Shown: piece after piece, positions 17,765 through 28,668 of the stretch
Layout: the number at the start of each line of letters is the position of its first letter
How positions within the stretch are numbered: the stretch's first letter is position 1
Assembly: GCA_003574895.1 (NCBI GenBank)
Contig: PJFB01000009.1
Coordinates: 62,001 to 126,000, forward strand
Length of the DNA: 64,000 bases
Direction: 5' to 3'
Source: Geobacter sp.
Lineage (GTDB): Bacteria; Desulfobacterota; Desulfuromonadia; Geobacterales; Pseudopelobacteraceae
Notes under the pieces: model-generated
Seen by the model: the letters and a program-made list of their open reading frames with translations, nothing else
What the model was told of the DNA's origin: nothing
Databases searched by the model: none
Translations under genes and position numbers: made by a program

Positions 17765-18916
17765 TCAATCAGCCGGAACTACGTCTATGATGGTAACTTC
17801 AGGCGGTGCCATAAAACGCAATGGAGGCCCCCATGTGCCGCTTCCCCTGCTGACGTGGAGCTGGGCGCCGGCAGCGGTCGTTGCGGTTCCGTCAATGACC
17901 GGGTATTTCAGCCGGACCAGTAAGGTGAAAGGGAATATTTGACCCTTGTGGGCATGTCCGGAGAGTTGCAGATCGAACAGGCCGTCACTCTTCTGATCGA
18001 TCTCGGGCCGGTGCTTGAGCAGGATTTTGAATCGTCCCCGCTCTACAGCACGCAGGAGTGTGCTTTCAGGCAACCCGGCAGGCTCACCCGTATTCAGTAC
18101 TGCCGGATCGTCAACACCGGTGAATGACAGCGGCCCAGCAGCGGCAGTAGCGCCGCGCAACATTCGGAATCCCGATTTGCTGGTAAATGCAATCGCCTGG
18201 TCAATGCCGGCATAGAATTCATGGTTGCCGGTCACGGCAAATTTGCCAAGAGGGGCTTTTATGCTGGCCAGCATCTGAGCCAATTCACCATGAACATCAA
18301 GTGTCCCCTGCCGATTCAACCTCCCGTCCAAAAGGTCCCCGGTGGAGACGAGGATATCCGGTTTGGCCGCCTTAACTTGCGCGAGAATGCTTTTTAGTCG
18401 GTATTCCCTGACAAGCAGCCCCAAGTGAACATCGGATATCTGGACGATCCTTATGCGGCTGCTGGAGGGGGGCAACTTAGCGGTGGTGACGGTGAATTGT
18501 TCGGTATTTATGTTACGCGCCTCGAAGAAACTGTAGATGGTTGCGGACAGGGAAAGAACAAGGGCGATGTTGAAGGTGTGGCGCGCACCGAGGAGTATGG
18601 GTAAATCTGAGCCTGACATGCGGCAGATCCCCCATCCGGCCATTCTGACGATGTCGGTTGCAAGCAATGCCGAGCAGAGCAGGAACAGGGTGCCCATCCA
18701 GACATAGCCGATCCATGCAATGGTTGTGGCGCTTCGCGCAAAACCGTTCCATTCGCAAAGTCGGATCAGCAGTGGGGCAACGGTCATCAGGACGAATAAC
18801 ACCCCTATAATGTATGCGCCGGCGCGTGATGGGTGATAGGCACTGCTCAGTCTCAGGAAGGCATAGGCATGCATGGACCCGTACAGGGTCAGGAAGGTGA
18901 TCAGAAAGAGCGACAC
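17765..18916 (-). CDS. Membrane metallophosphoesterase, YkuE/YaeI-like
   Basis: This 383-residue protein has four or so N-terminal membrane helices over about 150 residues and a calcineurin-type domain with all metal motifs: ISDVHLG, STGDLLDG, VTGNHEFYAG and LSGHAHKGQ. Such proteins act on phosphodiesters, some as UDP-2,3-diacylglucosamine or phospholipid hydrolases, but the substrate here is not evident. Its start overlaps the rnhB stop by 16 bp, so the two are coupled. Confidence 0.85.
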   Translation of the reverse strand: MSLFLITFLTLYGSMHAYAFLRLSSAYHPSRAGAYIIGVLFVLMTVAPLLIRLCEWNGFARSATTIAWIGYVWMGTLFLLCSALLATDIVRMAGWGICRMSGSDLPILLGARHTFNIALVLSLSATIYSFFEARNINTEQFTVTTAKLPPSSSRIRIVQISDVHLGLLVREYRLKSILAQVKAAKPDILVSTGDLLDGRLNRQGTLDVHGELAQMLASIKAPLGKFAVTGNHEFYAGIDQAIAFTSKSGFRMLRGATAAAGPLSFTGVDDPAVLNTGEPAGLPESTLLRAVERGRFKILLKHRPEIDQKSDGLFDLQLSGHAHKGQIFPFTLLVRLKYPVIDGTATTAAGAQLHVSRGSGTWGPPLRFMAPPEVTIIDVVPAD

Positions 18917-19569
18917 GAAACGTGCTCCTTGACTCCTCCGAAGGTCATTCGATGGACGCTCGAAGGCCCGATACGGCTGATGGCTGCCATATGGGTGGCG
19001 CTGCCATAGCCTTTATGGGCGGCAAAGCCGTAGCCGGGATGAAGTTCATTCAACCCCACCATCAGGCGATCACGTGTTACCTTGGCTATGATCGAGGCGG
19101 CGGCAATTGACAGGCTGAGGGAATCCCCTTTTTTAACGGTCTTCTGGGGGTGTGGCGAATCTATGGTCGTAATGCCGTCGATGAGGAGATAATCGGGTTG
19201 TGGCGCCAACTGCGTTACGGCTTCCAGCATGGCATGCCGAGTTGCCTGGAGGATATTGATGTCATCGATCAGCGCCGGGCTTCCCATGCCAACCCCGACG
19301 GTCAACGCTTGCGTCATGATGACTTCAAACAGCCGCTCCCGAGTTTCAGGGGAGAGCTTTTTCGAGTCGTCAACGCCATCGATACGTAGTCCTGCCGGCA
19401 GAATAACGGCAGCAGCCACAACCGGCCCGGCCAAGGCGCCGCGGCCGGCCTCGTCAATCCCTGCTATCAGCCGGTAGCCCTGCTTCAGGGCCTGTTGTTC
19501 AATGGCCAGTTTGTCGATGGGGAGAGTGGCAAATAGTTCTGTCTGTCGCATGACTTTCATGTTTACCAC
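18901..19569 (-). CDS. rnhB: Ribonuclease HII
   Basis: This protein of about 218 residues removes misincorporated ribonucleotides and RNA primers. The catalytic motif IAGIDEAGRGALAGPVVAAA (Asp, Glu), DDSKKLSPETRE and ASIIAKVTRDRLM are present. The exact start (19569, 19560 or 19551) is unresolved; none has a strong ribosome binding site. It lies beyond the rplS terminator, as in many genomes where rnhB follows the rplS operon. Confidence 0.93.
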   Translation of the reverse strand: MVNMKVMRQTELFATLPIDKLAIEQQALKQGYRLIAGIDEAGRGALAGPVVAAAVILPAGLRIDGVDDSKKLSPETRERLFEVIMTQALTVGVGMGSPALIDDINILQATRHAMLEAVTQLAPQPDYLLIDGITTIDSPHPQKTVKKGDSLSLSIAAASIIAKVTRDRLMVGLNELHPGYGFAAHKGYGSATHMAAISRIGPSSVHRMTFGGVKEHVSCRSF

Positions 19570-19662
19570 AGATTATTCTCGGGGATAAGGGGAAAGCGTA
19601 TTTTGCCACTCAGTTTGTTACCGGAAGAAGCATGTTTGGGCTAGGGTGGTCCTGTCCCGGAC

Positions 19663-19690
19663 AAAAAAAAGCCCCGCTGGTGCGGGGCTT
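19663..19690 (-). terminator. Rho-independent terminator after rplS
   Basis: A 9-bp stem AAGCCCCGC/GCGGGGCTT with a 4-nt loop is followed, in the minus direction, by eight T residues. It begins 8 bp after the rplS stop and closes the translation operon. Confidence 0.95.
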
Positions 19691-19698
19691 CCAGGTGA

Positions 19699-20055
19699 TT
19701 ACGCTTCGGCAACGTATTTCTTCTCGCGAATCCTGGCGGCTTTACCGCGCAGTTTACGCAGATAGTACAATTTGGCGCGACGGACATGGCCGCGGGTAAC
19801 CACCTCGATGGCTTCCACTGAAGGGGAGTGAAGCGGGAAAACCCTTTCGACGCCAATGCCGTTGGATATTTTGCGGACAGTGAACGACTCGCGGATGCCG
19901 CCGTTCTGACGGGCGATGACCACGCCCTGGTAGGCCTGGATGCGTTGCTTGTCACCCTCGACGATCTTTACCTGCACTTTGACCGTATCTCCGACCTTGA
20001 AGACAGGGATGTTTTTTTTCATTTGTTCCATTTCCAGGAAATCGATGGTGTTCAT
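19699..20055 (-). CDS. rplS: Ribosomal protein bL19
   Basis: This 118-residue protein lies at the 30S-50S interface. The segments [44 protein letters not shown] and [16 protein letters not shown] are typical of L19. It is the last gene of the ffh-to-rplS operon, 44 bp after the RNA methyltransferase, and is followed by a strong terminator. A GGAGG sequence precedes the ATG. Confidence 0.97.
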   Translation of the reverse strand: MNTIDFLEMEQMKKNIPVFKVGDTVKVQVKIVEGDKQRIQAYQGVVIARQNGGIRESFTVRKISNGIGVERVFPLHSPSVEAIEVVTRGHVRRAKLYYLRKLRGKAARIREKKYVAEA

Positions 20056-20099
20056 TTGTACCTTCCTCCTCTATGTTCCTCTGATTGTTATAGTCTGAT

Positions 20100-20672
20100 C
20101 TAACGTGTTCCCCTCAGCCGGTCGAGCATAATTGCGGCTGCCGAACGAACCGATAGGTGGTTGTATGAACCGGTGCCTGCGATAGGTTGAAGTATGTGGT
20201 CCGCAGCTTCGAAACAGTCATCCGTCAACCCCCAGCCGGTTCCTAAAAGCAACAGATAGGGGTCAGCGTTCTGTTCCAGCTCTGTTCTCAATTGTGAAAC
20301 AGCGATACTGTTCGGGCGATCCGTTGCTCCGGTAATGACTGTCTTGACAGGATTCGCAAAGCCGGCCTGAAAGTCGTTAACCGCGTTCTTAAGGTTATTG
20401 CATACCCTGACAATATCAAGCGCTTCCTTGCGATCCGGATTGTATCCCGCGCCCCAGCCTTCCTGCCAGTGCCCTGTTATCCGTGCTGCCAGATCGCGTT
20501 GGTCGGGCGACGGTGTGACGATATAGAATCTCTCCAGGCCGAACGTCCTGGCTGAACGGGCGATGTCATGCAGGTCAAGATTCGTCAGGGCAGTGGTTAC
20601 CACTTCGCGGTGTTTATTGTAAACCGGATAATGCAGCAGCGCTATGGCCAGGTTAACAGTCAATGGTGTCAA
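20100..20672 (-). CDS. SAM-dependent RNA methyltransferase (PF09936 type)
   Basis: This protein of about 190 residues has the SPOUT-like arrangement of the small RNA methyltransferase family found between trmD and rplS in Geobacter relatives and Thermotogae. Visible segments are [35 protein letters not shown] split over the N terminus and [14 protein letters not shown] near the C terminus. The frame begins with a TTG at 20672, overlapping trmD by 20 bp; another TTG at 20663 is possible. The methylated position is unknown. Confidence 0.82.
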   Translation of the reverse strand: MTPLTVNLAIALLHYPVYNKHREVVTTALTNLDLHDIARSARTFGLERFYIVTPSPDQRDLAARITGHWQEGWGAGYNPDRKEALDIVRVCNNLKNAVNDFQAGFANPVKTVITGATDRPNSIAVSQLRTELEQNADPYLLLLGTGWGLTDDCFEAADHILQPIAGTGSYNHLSVRSAAAIMLDRLRGTR

Positions 20673-21399
20673 CCTCCCGCTCCAGCTCTGCCAGAAAATT
20701 GCGATCCTCTACAGTCAGGGTGGTCTCGTGCAGAAGGTCTGGTCGCAGAGTGAGAGTTTTTCTAAGCGATTCCAGGCGCCGCCACTTTCTTATCTGCTCA
20801 TGGTTGCCTGACAGAAGTACGTTGGGAACCTTTATTCCCTTGAACTCTGCAGGACGGGTATACTGTGGGTATTCCAGCAGTCCATCTGAGAAGGAATCGC
20901 TTTCCGCGGAATCGCCACTACCTAGCACACCGGGTACGAGCCGGGTCACGGCATCCACAATGGCCATGGCAGCAATTTCTCCGCCAGAAAGGACATAATC
21001 TCCCAAGGAGATGTCATCCTCAACATAGAGTTGGCGAATCCGTTCGTCAATGCCCTCGTATCGTCCGCAGATGATGATCAAGCCCTCACGCTGTGCCAGT
21101 TCAACGGCCACATTGTGGGTAAATCGGCGCCCTTGGGGGGACGTCAGCACGACCGTCGATAAAGGGTTTTGCGACTTGACGGCCTCTATGCAGGCCGCGA
21201 GCGGCTCGACTTTCATAACCATGCCGGCGCCACCGCCATATGGAGTGTCGTCGGCTGTCTGGTGACGGTCGGTTGCGTAGTCGCGGATATTATGCAGCGA
21301 TATGTCAATGAGCAGCTTATCTATGCCCCGTCTGATGATGCTTTCGTTGAAAGGGCTTGCAAACATCCCGGGAAAAAGGGTCAGTATGTCGAACTTCAT
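20653..21399 (-). CDS. trmD: tRNA (guanine37-N1)-methyltransferase
   Basis: This 248-residue SPOUT enzyme makes m1G37 and prevents frameshifting. Key segments are [13 protein letters not shown] at the start, the loop [32 protein letters not shown] and the knot [16 protein letters not shown]. Its ATG overlaps the rimM stop by 4 bp. It sits in the standard rpsP-rimM-trmD-rplS block. Confidence 0.97.
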   Translation of the reverse strand: MKFDILTLFPGMFASPFNESIIRRGIDKLLIDISLHNIRDYATDRHQTADDTPYGGGAGMVMKVEPLAACIEAVKSQNPLSTVVLTSPQGRRFTHNVAVELAQREGLIIICGRYEGIDERIRQLYVEDDISLGDYVLSGGEIAAMAIVDAVTRLVPGVLGSGDSAESDSFSDGLLEYPQYTRPAEFKGIKVPNVLLSGNHEQIRKWRRLESLRKTLTLRPDLLHETTLTVEDRNFLAELEREVDTIDC

Positions 21400-21917
21400 A
21401 AATCAAGAAGCCCTTCCAATGGTGTGATCACCATCTTGCGGCCTTCCAGATCAACGCTGTCGATAACGCTGGCAATAGCCGGAACAAGATATTCCCGCTT
21501 TTCGTTGCGAACTACATAAATATCGTTACTGCCATTGTCAAATATATCCGTAATGGCACCAAGCTCTGTCCCATCGGGAGTTACAACTTCCAGGCCGATC
21601 AGGTCGCACCAGTAATACTCATTTTCATCCGGTTCGGGAAGTTGGCTCCTCAGAAGGCAAATCTCGTTGCCTACAAAGGGCAGAACCCGATCTATTTCGT
21701 CATAACCCTGTAAGCCCAGAATGAGCTTGCCTGCGTGTAAAGCTGCGTTTTTGATCCCAAGTTCCTGCGTTTCACCACTTGGAGATTTTAGGGTAATTGT
21801 ACGGGCGGCACGCAGGCTCTCCAGGTTACCGGAATAGGAAAAAACCTTGAGTAATCCCCTGATCCCATGAGGCCCTATGATCTTACCCACTGGGATCAGC
21901 ACTTGCGGCTCAGTCAT
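21396..21917 (-). CDS. rimM: 16S rRNA processing protein RimM
   Basis: This 173-residue 30S maturation factor binds uS19. The N-terminal [20 protein letters not shown] and the C-terminal PRC-barrel with [11 protein letters not shown] and [19 protein letters not shown] are diagnostic. The start codon abuts the khpA stop (shared base at 21917) and the end overlaps trmD, so translation is coupled along the operon. Confidence 0.96.
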   Translation of the reverse strand: MTEPQVLIPVGKIIGPHGIRGLLKVFSYSGNLESLRAARTITLKSPSGETQELGIKNAALHAGKLILGLQGYDEIDRVLPFVGNEICLLRSQLPEPDENEYYWCDLIGLEVVTPDGTELGAITDIFDNGSNDIYVVRNEKREYLVPAIASVIDSVDLEGRKMVITPLEGLLDL

Positions 21918-22147
21918 TATTCCACAATCTTGAGAACAGCCTTCTTGTTATCCTTGGTGGAAACGGCGTTCAGGATGGTGCGAATGGCCTTGGCGGTTCG
22001 CCCTTCCTTTCCGATAATGCGACCCATGTCTTCCTTTGCGACGGTCAGCTTGATGACCATGGTATCTTCTTCCATCTCCTCGGCTGCCAGAACCTGTGCG
22101 GGATCGTCAACGAGGGCCTTCGCAATGGTTTCAACAAGTGCTTTCAT
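21917..22147 (-). CDS. khpA: KH-domain RNA-binding protein KhpA
   Basis: This 76-residue single-KH protein has the GxxG-type loop in VAKEDMGRIIGKEGRTAKAIRTIL. It corresponds to the YlqC/KhpA family encoded next to rpsP in many bacteria and binds many RNAs; in Gram-positives it affects cell elongation. A GGTATC-rich gap of 56 bp separates it from rpsP. Length is full for the family. Confidence 0.95.
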   Translation of the reverse strand: MKALVETIAKALVDDPAQVLAAEEMEEDTMVIKLTVAKEDMGRIIGKEGRTAKAIRTILNAVSTKDNKKAVLKIVE

Positions 22148-22203
22148 GTCGGTATCCTCAGCTCATGTAGAATATCCGGCGAACCGGAGGTAGTATGGAT
22201 ACA

Positions 22204-22470
22204 CTATGCTGTCGGTGCTGCCGCCTTGTCCAGGATACCGGCTTTTTTGAGGAGTTGCCTAACGGTATCGGTAGGTTGGGCCCCTTTGCCGAGCCATGCC
22301 AAGATCTTTTCTTCGTTCAGATTGCAGACAGCAGGGTTTTTGGTTGGGTCATATGTGCCCATATTCTCGATAAAACGCCCATCTCTGCGGCTGCGTTCGT
22401 CGGCGACGACCACTTGGTAAAAAGGTCTTTTTTTTGCGCCTGCACGAGCAAGCCTGATTTTTGTTGCCAT
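22204..22470 (-). CDS. rpsP: Ribosomal protein bS16
   Basis: This 88-residue 30S assembly protein starts [19 protein letters not shown] and contains [22 protein letters not shown], the family signature. The tail is alanine-rich. A GGAGGAAAC sequence lies before the ATG. It follows ffh in the operon after 56 bp. Confidence 0.97.
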   Translation of the reverse strand: MATKIRLARAGAKKRPFYQVVVADERSRRDGRFIENMGTYDPTKNPAVCNLNEEKILAWLGKGAQPTDTVRQLLKKAGILDKAAAPTA

Positions 22471-22526
22471 TGTGTTTCCTCCTGATCCATTCCTTCTGCG
22501 TTATTTAGTATTGAGTGATGATTGAA

Positions 22527-23888
22527 TTATCCAAATGGTAACATACCCTTGCCCAGTCCCCCCATGCCTTTGAGGAGCCCCTTGGGCCCGAGTTTCTGTA
22601 GTTGTTTGACCATTTTCTGGGCCTCGGTGAAGCGCTTCAGAAGCTGGTTAACCTCCTGAACCGAGGTCCCGCTGCCTTTGGCAATGCGCAGGCGGCGACT
22701 GCCGTTGATGATGCCGTGATTAGCCCGTTCGCCCGGTGTCATGGAGCGGATAATGGCTTCGATCCGCTTCATTTCTTTTTCGCTGGGCTGGGCGCCCTGC
22801 ATCTGTTTCATCATCTTGCCCATGCCCGGGATCATGCCCATAATCGATTCCAGTGATCCCATCTTCTTGATCTGCTGGAGTTGGGCCAGGAAATCTTCCA
22901 GGTCAAACTGGCTTTTCTTTAACTTTTGCTGGAGCCGCTCGGTTTCTTTTTCGTCAAAGACCGAATGGGCCTTCTCTACCAGGGTCAGAACATCGCCCAT
23001 CCCCAAAATGCGCGAAACGAGACGGTCGGCGTGGAATACCTCCAAGGCATCCAGCTTCTCACCAACACCCACGAACTTGACAGGTTTGCCGGTGACGGCC
23101 TTGATGGAAAGTGCGGCGCCTCCCTTGGCGTCGCCATCCAGCTTGGTCAGCACCACCCCGGTAATATCCAGGCGATCATTGAATCCGCTGGCCACATTGA
23201 CCGCTTCCTGGCCGGTCATGGCGTCTGCCACGAAAAGAATTTCTAGCGGATGCACTGCGGACACGATCTCGGACAGCTCGTTCATCAAATAGTCATCGAT
23301 CTGATGGCGACCGGCAGTATCCAGAATAACTGTATCATAACCGTTCAGCTCTGCAAAATTCATGGCAGCGGTACAGATATCTACCGGCTTCTGGTCAGCT
23401 GAAGAGTTGAATACCTCAAGGCCCAATTGCCGCCCAACGGTTTTGAGCTGCTCGATTGCAGCAGGGCGGTAGATGTCTGCCGGAACCAGTAAAGGTCTAC
23501 GCTTCTGGCTTTTCAGGTGCCGTCCCAGCTTGCCGCAAGTTGTGGTTTTGCCAGCTCCCTGGAGGCCGACCATCATGACAGCTACCGGTGGTTTTGCAGT
23601 AAGGTTGAGGCTGTTGCTCTCATTGCCGCCCATGACTGCCACCAGCTCGTCATGAACAATCTTGACCACTTGCTGGCCAGGAGTCAGGCTGTTCAGGACT
23701 TCCGTGCCGGCTGCCTTGGTGCGGACATTTTCGATAAAATCTTTGACAACCTTGAAGTTGACGTCGGCCTCAAGTAGCGCCAGGCGCACCTCGCGCAACG
23801 CGTCCTTGATGTTCTCCTCGGTCATTACCCCCTGGCCGCGAAGCTTCTTGAAAACCGACTCAAGTTTTTCTGAAAGGCTGTCAAACAT
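22527..23888 (-). CDS. ffh: Signal recognition particle protein Ffh
   Basis: This 453-residue SRP GTPase has the N domain, a G domain with GLQGAGKTTTCGKLG, DTAGRHQ and TKLDGDAKGG, and a Met-rich M domain (GMIPGMGKMMKQMQG; QMVKQLQKLGPKGLLKGMGG split near the end). It targets membrane proteins to the translocon together with 4.5S RNA and FtsY. It is the first gene of the translation operon; the promoter should lie between 23889 and 23978. Confidence 0.97.
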   Translation of the reverse strand: MFDSLSEKLESVFKKLRGQGVMTEENIKDALREVRLALLEADVNFKVVKDFIENVRTKAAGTEVLNSLTPGQQVVKIVHDELVAVMGGNESNSLNLTAKPPVAVMMVGLQGAGKTTTCGKLGRHLKSQKRRPLLVPADIYRPAAIEQLKTVGRQLGLEVFNSSADQKPVDICTAAMNFAELNGYDTVILDTAGRHQIDDYLMNELSEIVSAVHPLEILFVADAMTGQEAVNVASGFNDRLDITGVVLTKLDGDAKGGAALSIKAVTGKPVKFVGVGEKLDALEVFHADRLVSRILGMGDVLTLVEKAHSVFDEKETERLQQKLKKSQFDLEDFLAQLQQIKKMGSLESIMGMIPGMGKMMKQMQGAQPSEKEMKRIEAIIRSMTPGERANHGIINGSRRLRIAKGSGTSVQEVNQLLKRFTEAQKMVKQLQKLGPKGLLKGMGGLGKGMLPFG

Positions 23889-23978
23889 CGTGGGTTACAT
23901 GGTCTCGATAAGCAAAATGATCCAAAAGGGGTTCACTATAAAGTAGGTTGCCGAGAACTGTCAAGAACTAATTGATTT

Positions 23979-24560
23979 TCAGAGTCTTATCACCCGTTCT
24001 GAGCCGAGCAGTTCCTCTGCAATGACGAGCATGTTGGTCGTGCTGCCGACACGGAGATGTTCCTTGCGGCCGAAATAATCCAGACAGAGTCCGCACGACA
24101 GGATCTCCACACCTAAGCCGCTCAATTTGTTGAGTGATTCCAATACATCAGAACCTTCGGTGGTCAGGAATATCCCTGAATTGAGGAATATCATCCGGGT
24201 TGGTTTGATGCTGGTTTCCAGTAGGGAATGGATGAAGTTCTTCATAAGCAGGCTGCCGAATTCCTCCGGGCCGCTGCCAAAGCAGTTGGATGTAATAAGT
24301 ATAACGCAATCGCTGCTCAAGGATTTGGCTTCAGCGGTTGCGCCAGTGCTATTTGAATTGGTTATTGTTAGAAGCCAGTTTCCGGTTTCGTCCTGTATTT
24401 CATCGACCTTATAACCCCTGTTTTTGGCAAAGCGGCTGACGTTTTCCCGCGGGGCGCCATCATCCAGATGTACCCGGATTTCGTCCGCTTCTTCCAGAGC
24501 CTTCTTCGTACTTATTACCGGTGCCGGGCAGGCCATGTTTCTGCAGTCTATAGTTTTCAC
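23979..24560 (-). CDS. yedF: Sulfurtransferase-like selenium metabolism protein YedF
   Basis: This 193-residue protein fuses an N-terminal TusA/SirA-like domain (TIDCRNMACPAPVISTKKAL, with the conserved CPxP cysteine at residue 10) to a C-terminal DsrE-like domain containing SNCFGSGPEEFG and LSCGLCLDYFG. This architecture is the YedF type associated with selenium-using bacteria. The DUF3343 gene follows 22 bp... upstream in transcription, consistent with the known YedF/DUF3343 pairing. A persulfide or selenium carrier role is inferred from family. Confidence 0.88.
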   Translation of the reverse strand: MKTIDCRNMACPAPVISTKKALEEADEIRVHLDDGAPRENVSRFAKNRGYKVDEIQDETGNWLLTITNSNSTGATAEAKSLSSDCVILITSNCFGSGPEEFGSLLMKNFIHSLLETSIKPTRMIFLNSGIFLTTEGSDVLESLNKLSGLGVEILSCGLCLDYFGRKEHLRVGSTTNMLVIAEELLGSERVIRL

Positions 24561-24582
24561 TGTCGATAATATCCCCTATTGG

Positions 24583-24873
24583 TTAATGGCTGTTGTCACT
24601 GTCTTTCCAGATAATTATGAAGCTCCCGTCTTCAAGCCTGGTGACGAATTCAGGCAATAGTCCAGCATCTTCCAAGGCACCCATCACCGCTGCTTTGGCG
24701 TCTTCGGAAAAACGAATGGCCAGGCCGCAATCCGTCAAGAGCTTTCGCGGGGCGGGGATAAGCAGGATTGGCAGGCCAAGGGCCTTTAGGACGCCTTCCG
24801 CTTTCATGACACGATGGGCTGAATTGAACACAGCCAGCAGTTGTCCCTCTTCAACCATCAATCGATTCCCCAT
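24583..24873 (-). CDS. DUF3343-family putative Se/S carrier protein
   Basis: This protein of about 96 residues matches the small DUF3343 family, with the segment FNSAHRVMKAEGVLKALGLP and the PRKLLTDCGLAIRF motif holding the single conserved cysteine. It is transcribed just before yedF (22 bp gap). Members occur beside YedF and SelD genes and are thought to carry sulfur or selenium. The frame is open to 24921; ATG at 24873 or 24858 are the likely starts. Confidence 0.78.
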   Translation of the reverse strand: MGNRLMVEEGQLLAVFNSAHRVMKAEGVLKALGLPILLIPAPRKLLTDCGLAIRFSEDAKAAVMGALEDAGLLPEFVTRLEDGSFIIIWKDSDNSH

Positions 24874-24950
24874 TTCCGGATACCTGTTCTTTGTACATGC
24901 AGATTGACAAACCATATACAACTTTCTACTATGCCTTAAAGGAGCTGCGC

Positions 24951-25217
24951 ATGCAAGAGTCGTTAACTATGATCGGATTGATCATTTTTGCATTCATCAT
25001 AAGTATTCCTTGCGGTTACCTGCGTGAAAATTACAGAAAATATTCTTTCATGTGGTTCCTGCTGATCCACATTCCGATCCCGTTCATTGTGTTGCTCCGT
25101 ATCGAGGCCGGCATCAGTTGGCATGTAATTCCCCTGACCCTGGCCGGATCGATTGCAGGCCAAATTTTGGGTGGAGTTGCCAGCCGGCGAAGGAAAAGAA
25201 GTGACGAAGAGGACTAA
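24951..25217 (+). CDS. Small membrane protein, unknown function
   Basis: This 88-residue protein has three hydrophobic segments (LTMIGLIIFAFIISIPCGYL, a second FMWFLLIHIPIPFIVLLRI and a third VIPLTLAGSIAGQILGGV) and a basic then acidic tail. A clear AAGGAG precedes the ATG at 24951. It overlaps no known family that I recognise. The dciA-like gene starts 2 bp after its stop, so the two are probably one operon. Confidence 0.7.
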   Translation: MQESLTMIGLIIFAFIISIPCGYLRENYRKYSFMWFLLIHIPIPFIVLLRIEAGISWHVIPLTLAGSIAGQILGGVASRRRKRSDEED

Positions 25218-25218
25218 A

Positions 25219-25683
25219 ATGCGCTTCCCCATACCCTTGGGCGATCTTCTTACGGAGGAGTTGAAGGGGCACGGGTTGGCGGAACGTCTCCGGGAGGCCG
25301 AAATCTGGCGGCTCTGGCCCGAAGTGGTTGGTCATGCGATATCCTCCCGGGCACAGCCGTTGCGGATTATCAACGGCACCTTGACCGTGGCCGTCTCCAG
25401 CGGGCCATGGATGCAGGAGCTGTCATTCCTGAAAGGGATGATGAAGGAGAAACTCAATGGTCGCCTTGGAGGCGAGGTCGTCAAGGAGATCGTCCTTAAG
25501 TCGGGCAAGGTGGAGAAGACTTTTGCCCCCCAAACTGAACCAGCCGAAGCCCCCCCCCGCAAGAAACCTCTCACTGACCGCCAACTGGCATTTATCGACG
25601 AGCAGGCCGCAACCATCTCCGATCCTGAAACCCGTGAGGTCTTTGTGGACCTGATGCGGGCCAGTCTGGAAAGTAGGCAGTGA
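25219..25683 (+). CDS. DciA-like DUF721 protein
   Basis: This 154-residue protein carries the DUF721 domain near the N terminus (EIWRLWPEVVGHAISSRAQP, LTVAVSSGPWMQELSFLK). DUF721 defines DciA, the replicative-helicase operator used by bacteria that lack DnaC or DnaI. A proline-rich linker separates a short C-terminal helical part. ATG at 25219 follows GAGG; GTG at 25201 is an alternative. Confidence 0.8.
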   Translation: MRFPIPLGDLLTEELKGHGLAERLREAEIWRLWPEVVGHAISSRAQPLRIINGTLTVAVSSGPWMQELSFLKGMMKEKLNGRLGGEVVKEIVLKSGKVEKTFAPQTEPAEAPPRKKPLTDRQLAFIDEQAATISDPETREVFVDLMRASLESRQ

Positions 25684-25695
25684 TGCAATGGCCTG

Positions 25696-27375
<1,680 letters not shown>

Positions 27376-27469
27376 TGTGCCGTCCTCCCTTGTAGAAATG
27401 CCTGCTACTTTTACACGCCGCGCAGTGCGGCTGTCAACCGCTTTGAAATGTTTCCATTGCCGCACTTGC

Positions 27470-27497
27470 TTGACAAACTGGACATAAAAGGTAATCT
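27470..27497 (+). promoter_or_regulatory. Sigma70-type promoter of the ferritin-like gene
   Basis: TTGACA at 27470-27475 and TAATCT at 27492-27497 are separated by 16 bp, 60 bp upstream of the ATG at 27557. The region is shared with the divergent ettA gene. Confidence 0.6.
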
Positions 27498-27556
27498 TGC
27501 TCTCAAGCGGTTTGTGATTTACAACATTTTTAGAAAGTCCCAAAGAGGAGGTTGTG

Positions 27557-28048
27557 ATGAGTATTGACGTGCAGGAAGCTATTAAAAATTCTATTCAAAC
27601 AGAAAAAAACGCGATGAATTTTTACCAGTTGGGTGCCAGCAGGATGACGGATCCGGCCGCCCGCAAGACCTTTGATCTGCTTGCCAGGGAAGAGCGTGAG
27701 CATGCTGGCCACTTCTTCCGGATTTATACCGGCAATGACATCCCTTCCCTGGATGCCTTCCTCAATGCTCCGCCAGATAACGAGTCCAGCTGGATGGCTT
27801 CGATTTCCCGCATCGTAGCAAGTGACTTTACCGAGCAAAAGGCGATGGAGCTCGCAATGGAACGTGAGCAAAATCTGGAGGAGACATTGCTTGAAACCTC
27901 CAGAAAGATCAACGACCCAAATGTGCGTGCCGTGTATGAGTTGAATGCCAAGGAGACCCATAACCATTATCTGATGATAGAATCGGAGTATGCCCGCTTG
28001 ATGGGTATGGTGCATGAAACAGATATTGATACTTTTGTCAGGGAGTAG
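27557..28048 (+). CDS. Ferritin-like (rubrerythrin-type) di-iron protein
   Basis: This 163-residue four-helix protein has the carboxylate ligand pattern of the rubrerythrin-like family: helix 1 with [15 protein letters not shown], an EEREHAGHF motif and a late [13 protein letters not shown] motif. It lacks the C-terminal rubredoxin domain of true rubrerythrin. Likely roles are peroxide or iron handling; Geobacter relatives have several such proteins. A GAGGAGG sequence lies before ATG 27557 and a stem-loop follows the stop. Confidence 0.85.
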   Translation: MSIDVQEAIKNSIQTEKNAMNFYQLGASRMTDPAARKTFDLLAREEREHAGHFFRIYTGNDIPSLDAFLNAPPDNESSWMASISRIVASDFTEQKAMELAMEREQNLEETLLETSRKINDPNVRAVYELNAKETHNHYLMIESEYARLMGMVHETDIDTFVRE

Positions 28049-28083
28049 AGAACAAAAATCGTAATTGCGTACAAAATTAGACC

Positions 28084-28128
28084 GACAAAGCCCATCAATT
28101 CCGAATCTGATGGGCTTTGTCGCTTTAT
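28084..28128 (+). terminator. Terminator after the ferritin-like gene
   Basis: A perfect 14-bp stem, GACAAAGCCCATCA and its complement, encloses a 10-nt loop and is followed by CGCTTTATTT. It starts about 35 bp after the stop codon. Confidence 0.8.
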
Positions 28129-28234
28129 TTAGTGGATCGTGCCGCCGTTCTAAGCCATTGAAAAAGAATGCTGCGGATGATATGGTAAATCATTGCGCTA
28201 GCTGGCTAGATGAAGGCGGCAACAGGAGAAGGAT

Positions 28235-28660
28235 ATGGCTAACCACACTGCGATCAACCGTACGGTTGAAGTAAAGGTCCTTCAGGAAATCGAGTTCAAG
28301 GTAATCGGAAATGCCTTTGGGCTCATGATTGCCGCTGGCGGCCTGTTGGCCGGCACCATGGTTACCCATCGCAGTGTCGAGTACTGGCAGGAAGATGTGG
28401 TGCCGCTTGCGCTCGTTGTCATTATGGCGGTCAGGCTGATACGCAGTTTCATTGCCACCATGTCCGCCTACGAGGTTGCTCCTAATCGCACTCACCAAAA
28501 TGTTCATCGCGAAAACGTTCAGTCCGACAATGCTTTTGTTGCACAATTAGCTGCTCCTGCTCCAAAGTCCTATAGCGCTGAAGAGGTGATGGATGCTGTT
28601 GCCAAACGGATCGAGGCCCAGAAAGAAGAAGCGCTCAAGAAGAACAAATTCTCCAATTGA
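28235..28660 (+). CDS. Small membrane protein, unknown
   Basis: This 141-residue protein has two hydrophobic segments (VIGNAFGLMIAAGGLLAGTM and VVPLALVVIMAVRLIRSFIA) and a charged, partly coiled C-terminal tail (EEVMDAVAKRIEAQKEEALKK). A GGAGAAGG sequence precedes the ATG. Its TGA overlaps a TTG that can start the PilB-like gene, so they look coupled. It may anchor or partner that ATPase, but I recognise no family. Confidence 0.65.
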   Translation: MANHTAINRTVEVKVLQEIEFKVIGNAFGLMIAAGGLLAGTMVTHRSVEYWQEDVVPLALVVIMAVRLIRSFIATMSAYEVAPNRTHQNVHRENVQSDNAFVAQLAAPAPKSYSAEEVMDAVAKRIEAQKEEALKKNKFSN

Positions 28661-28668
28661 CTGGGATT

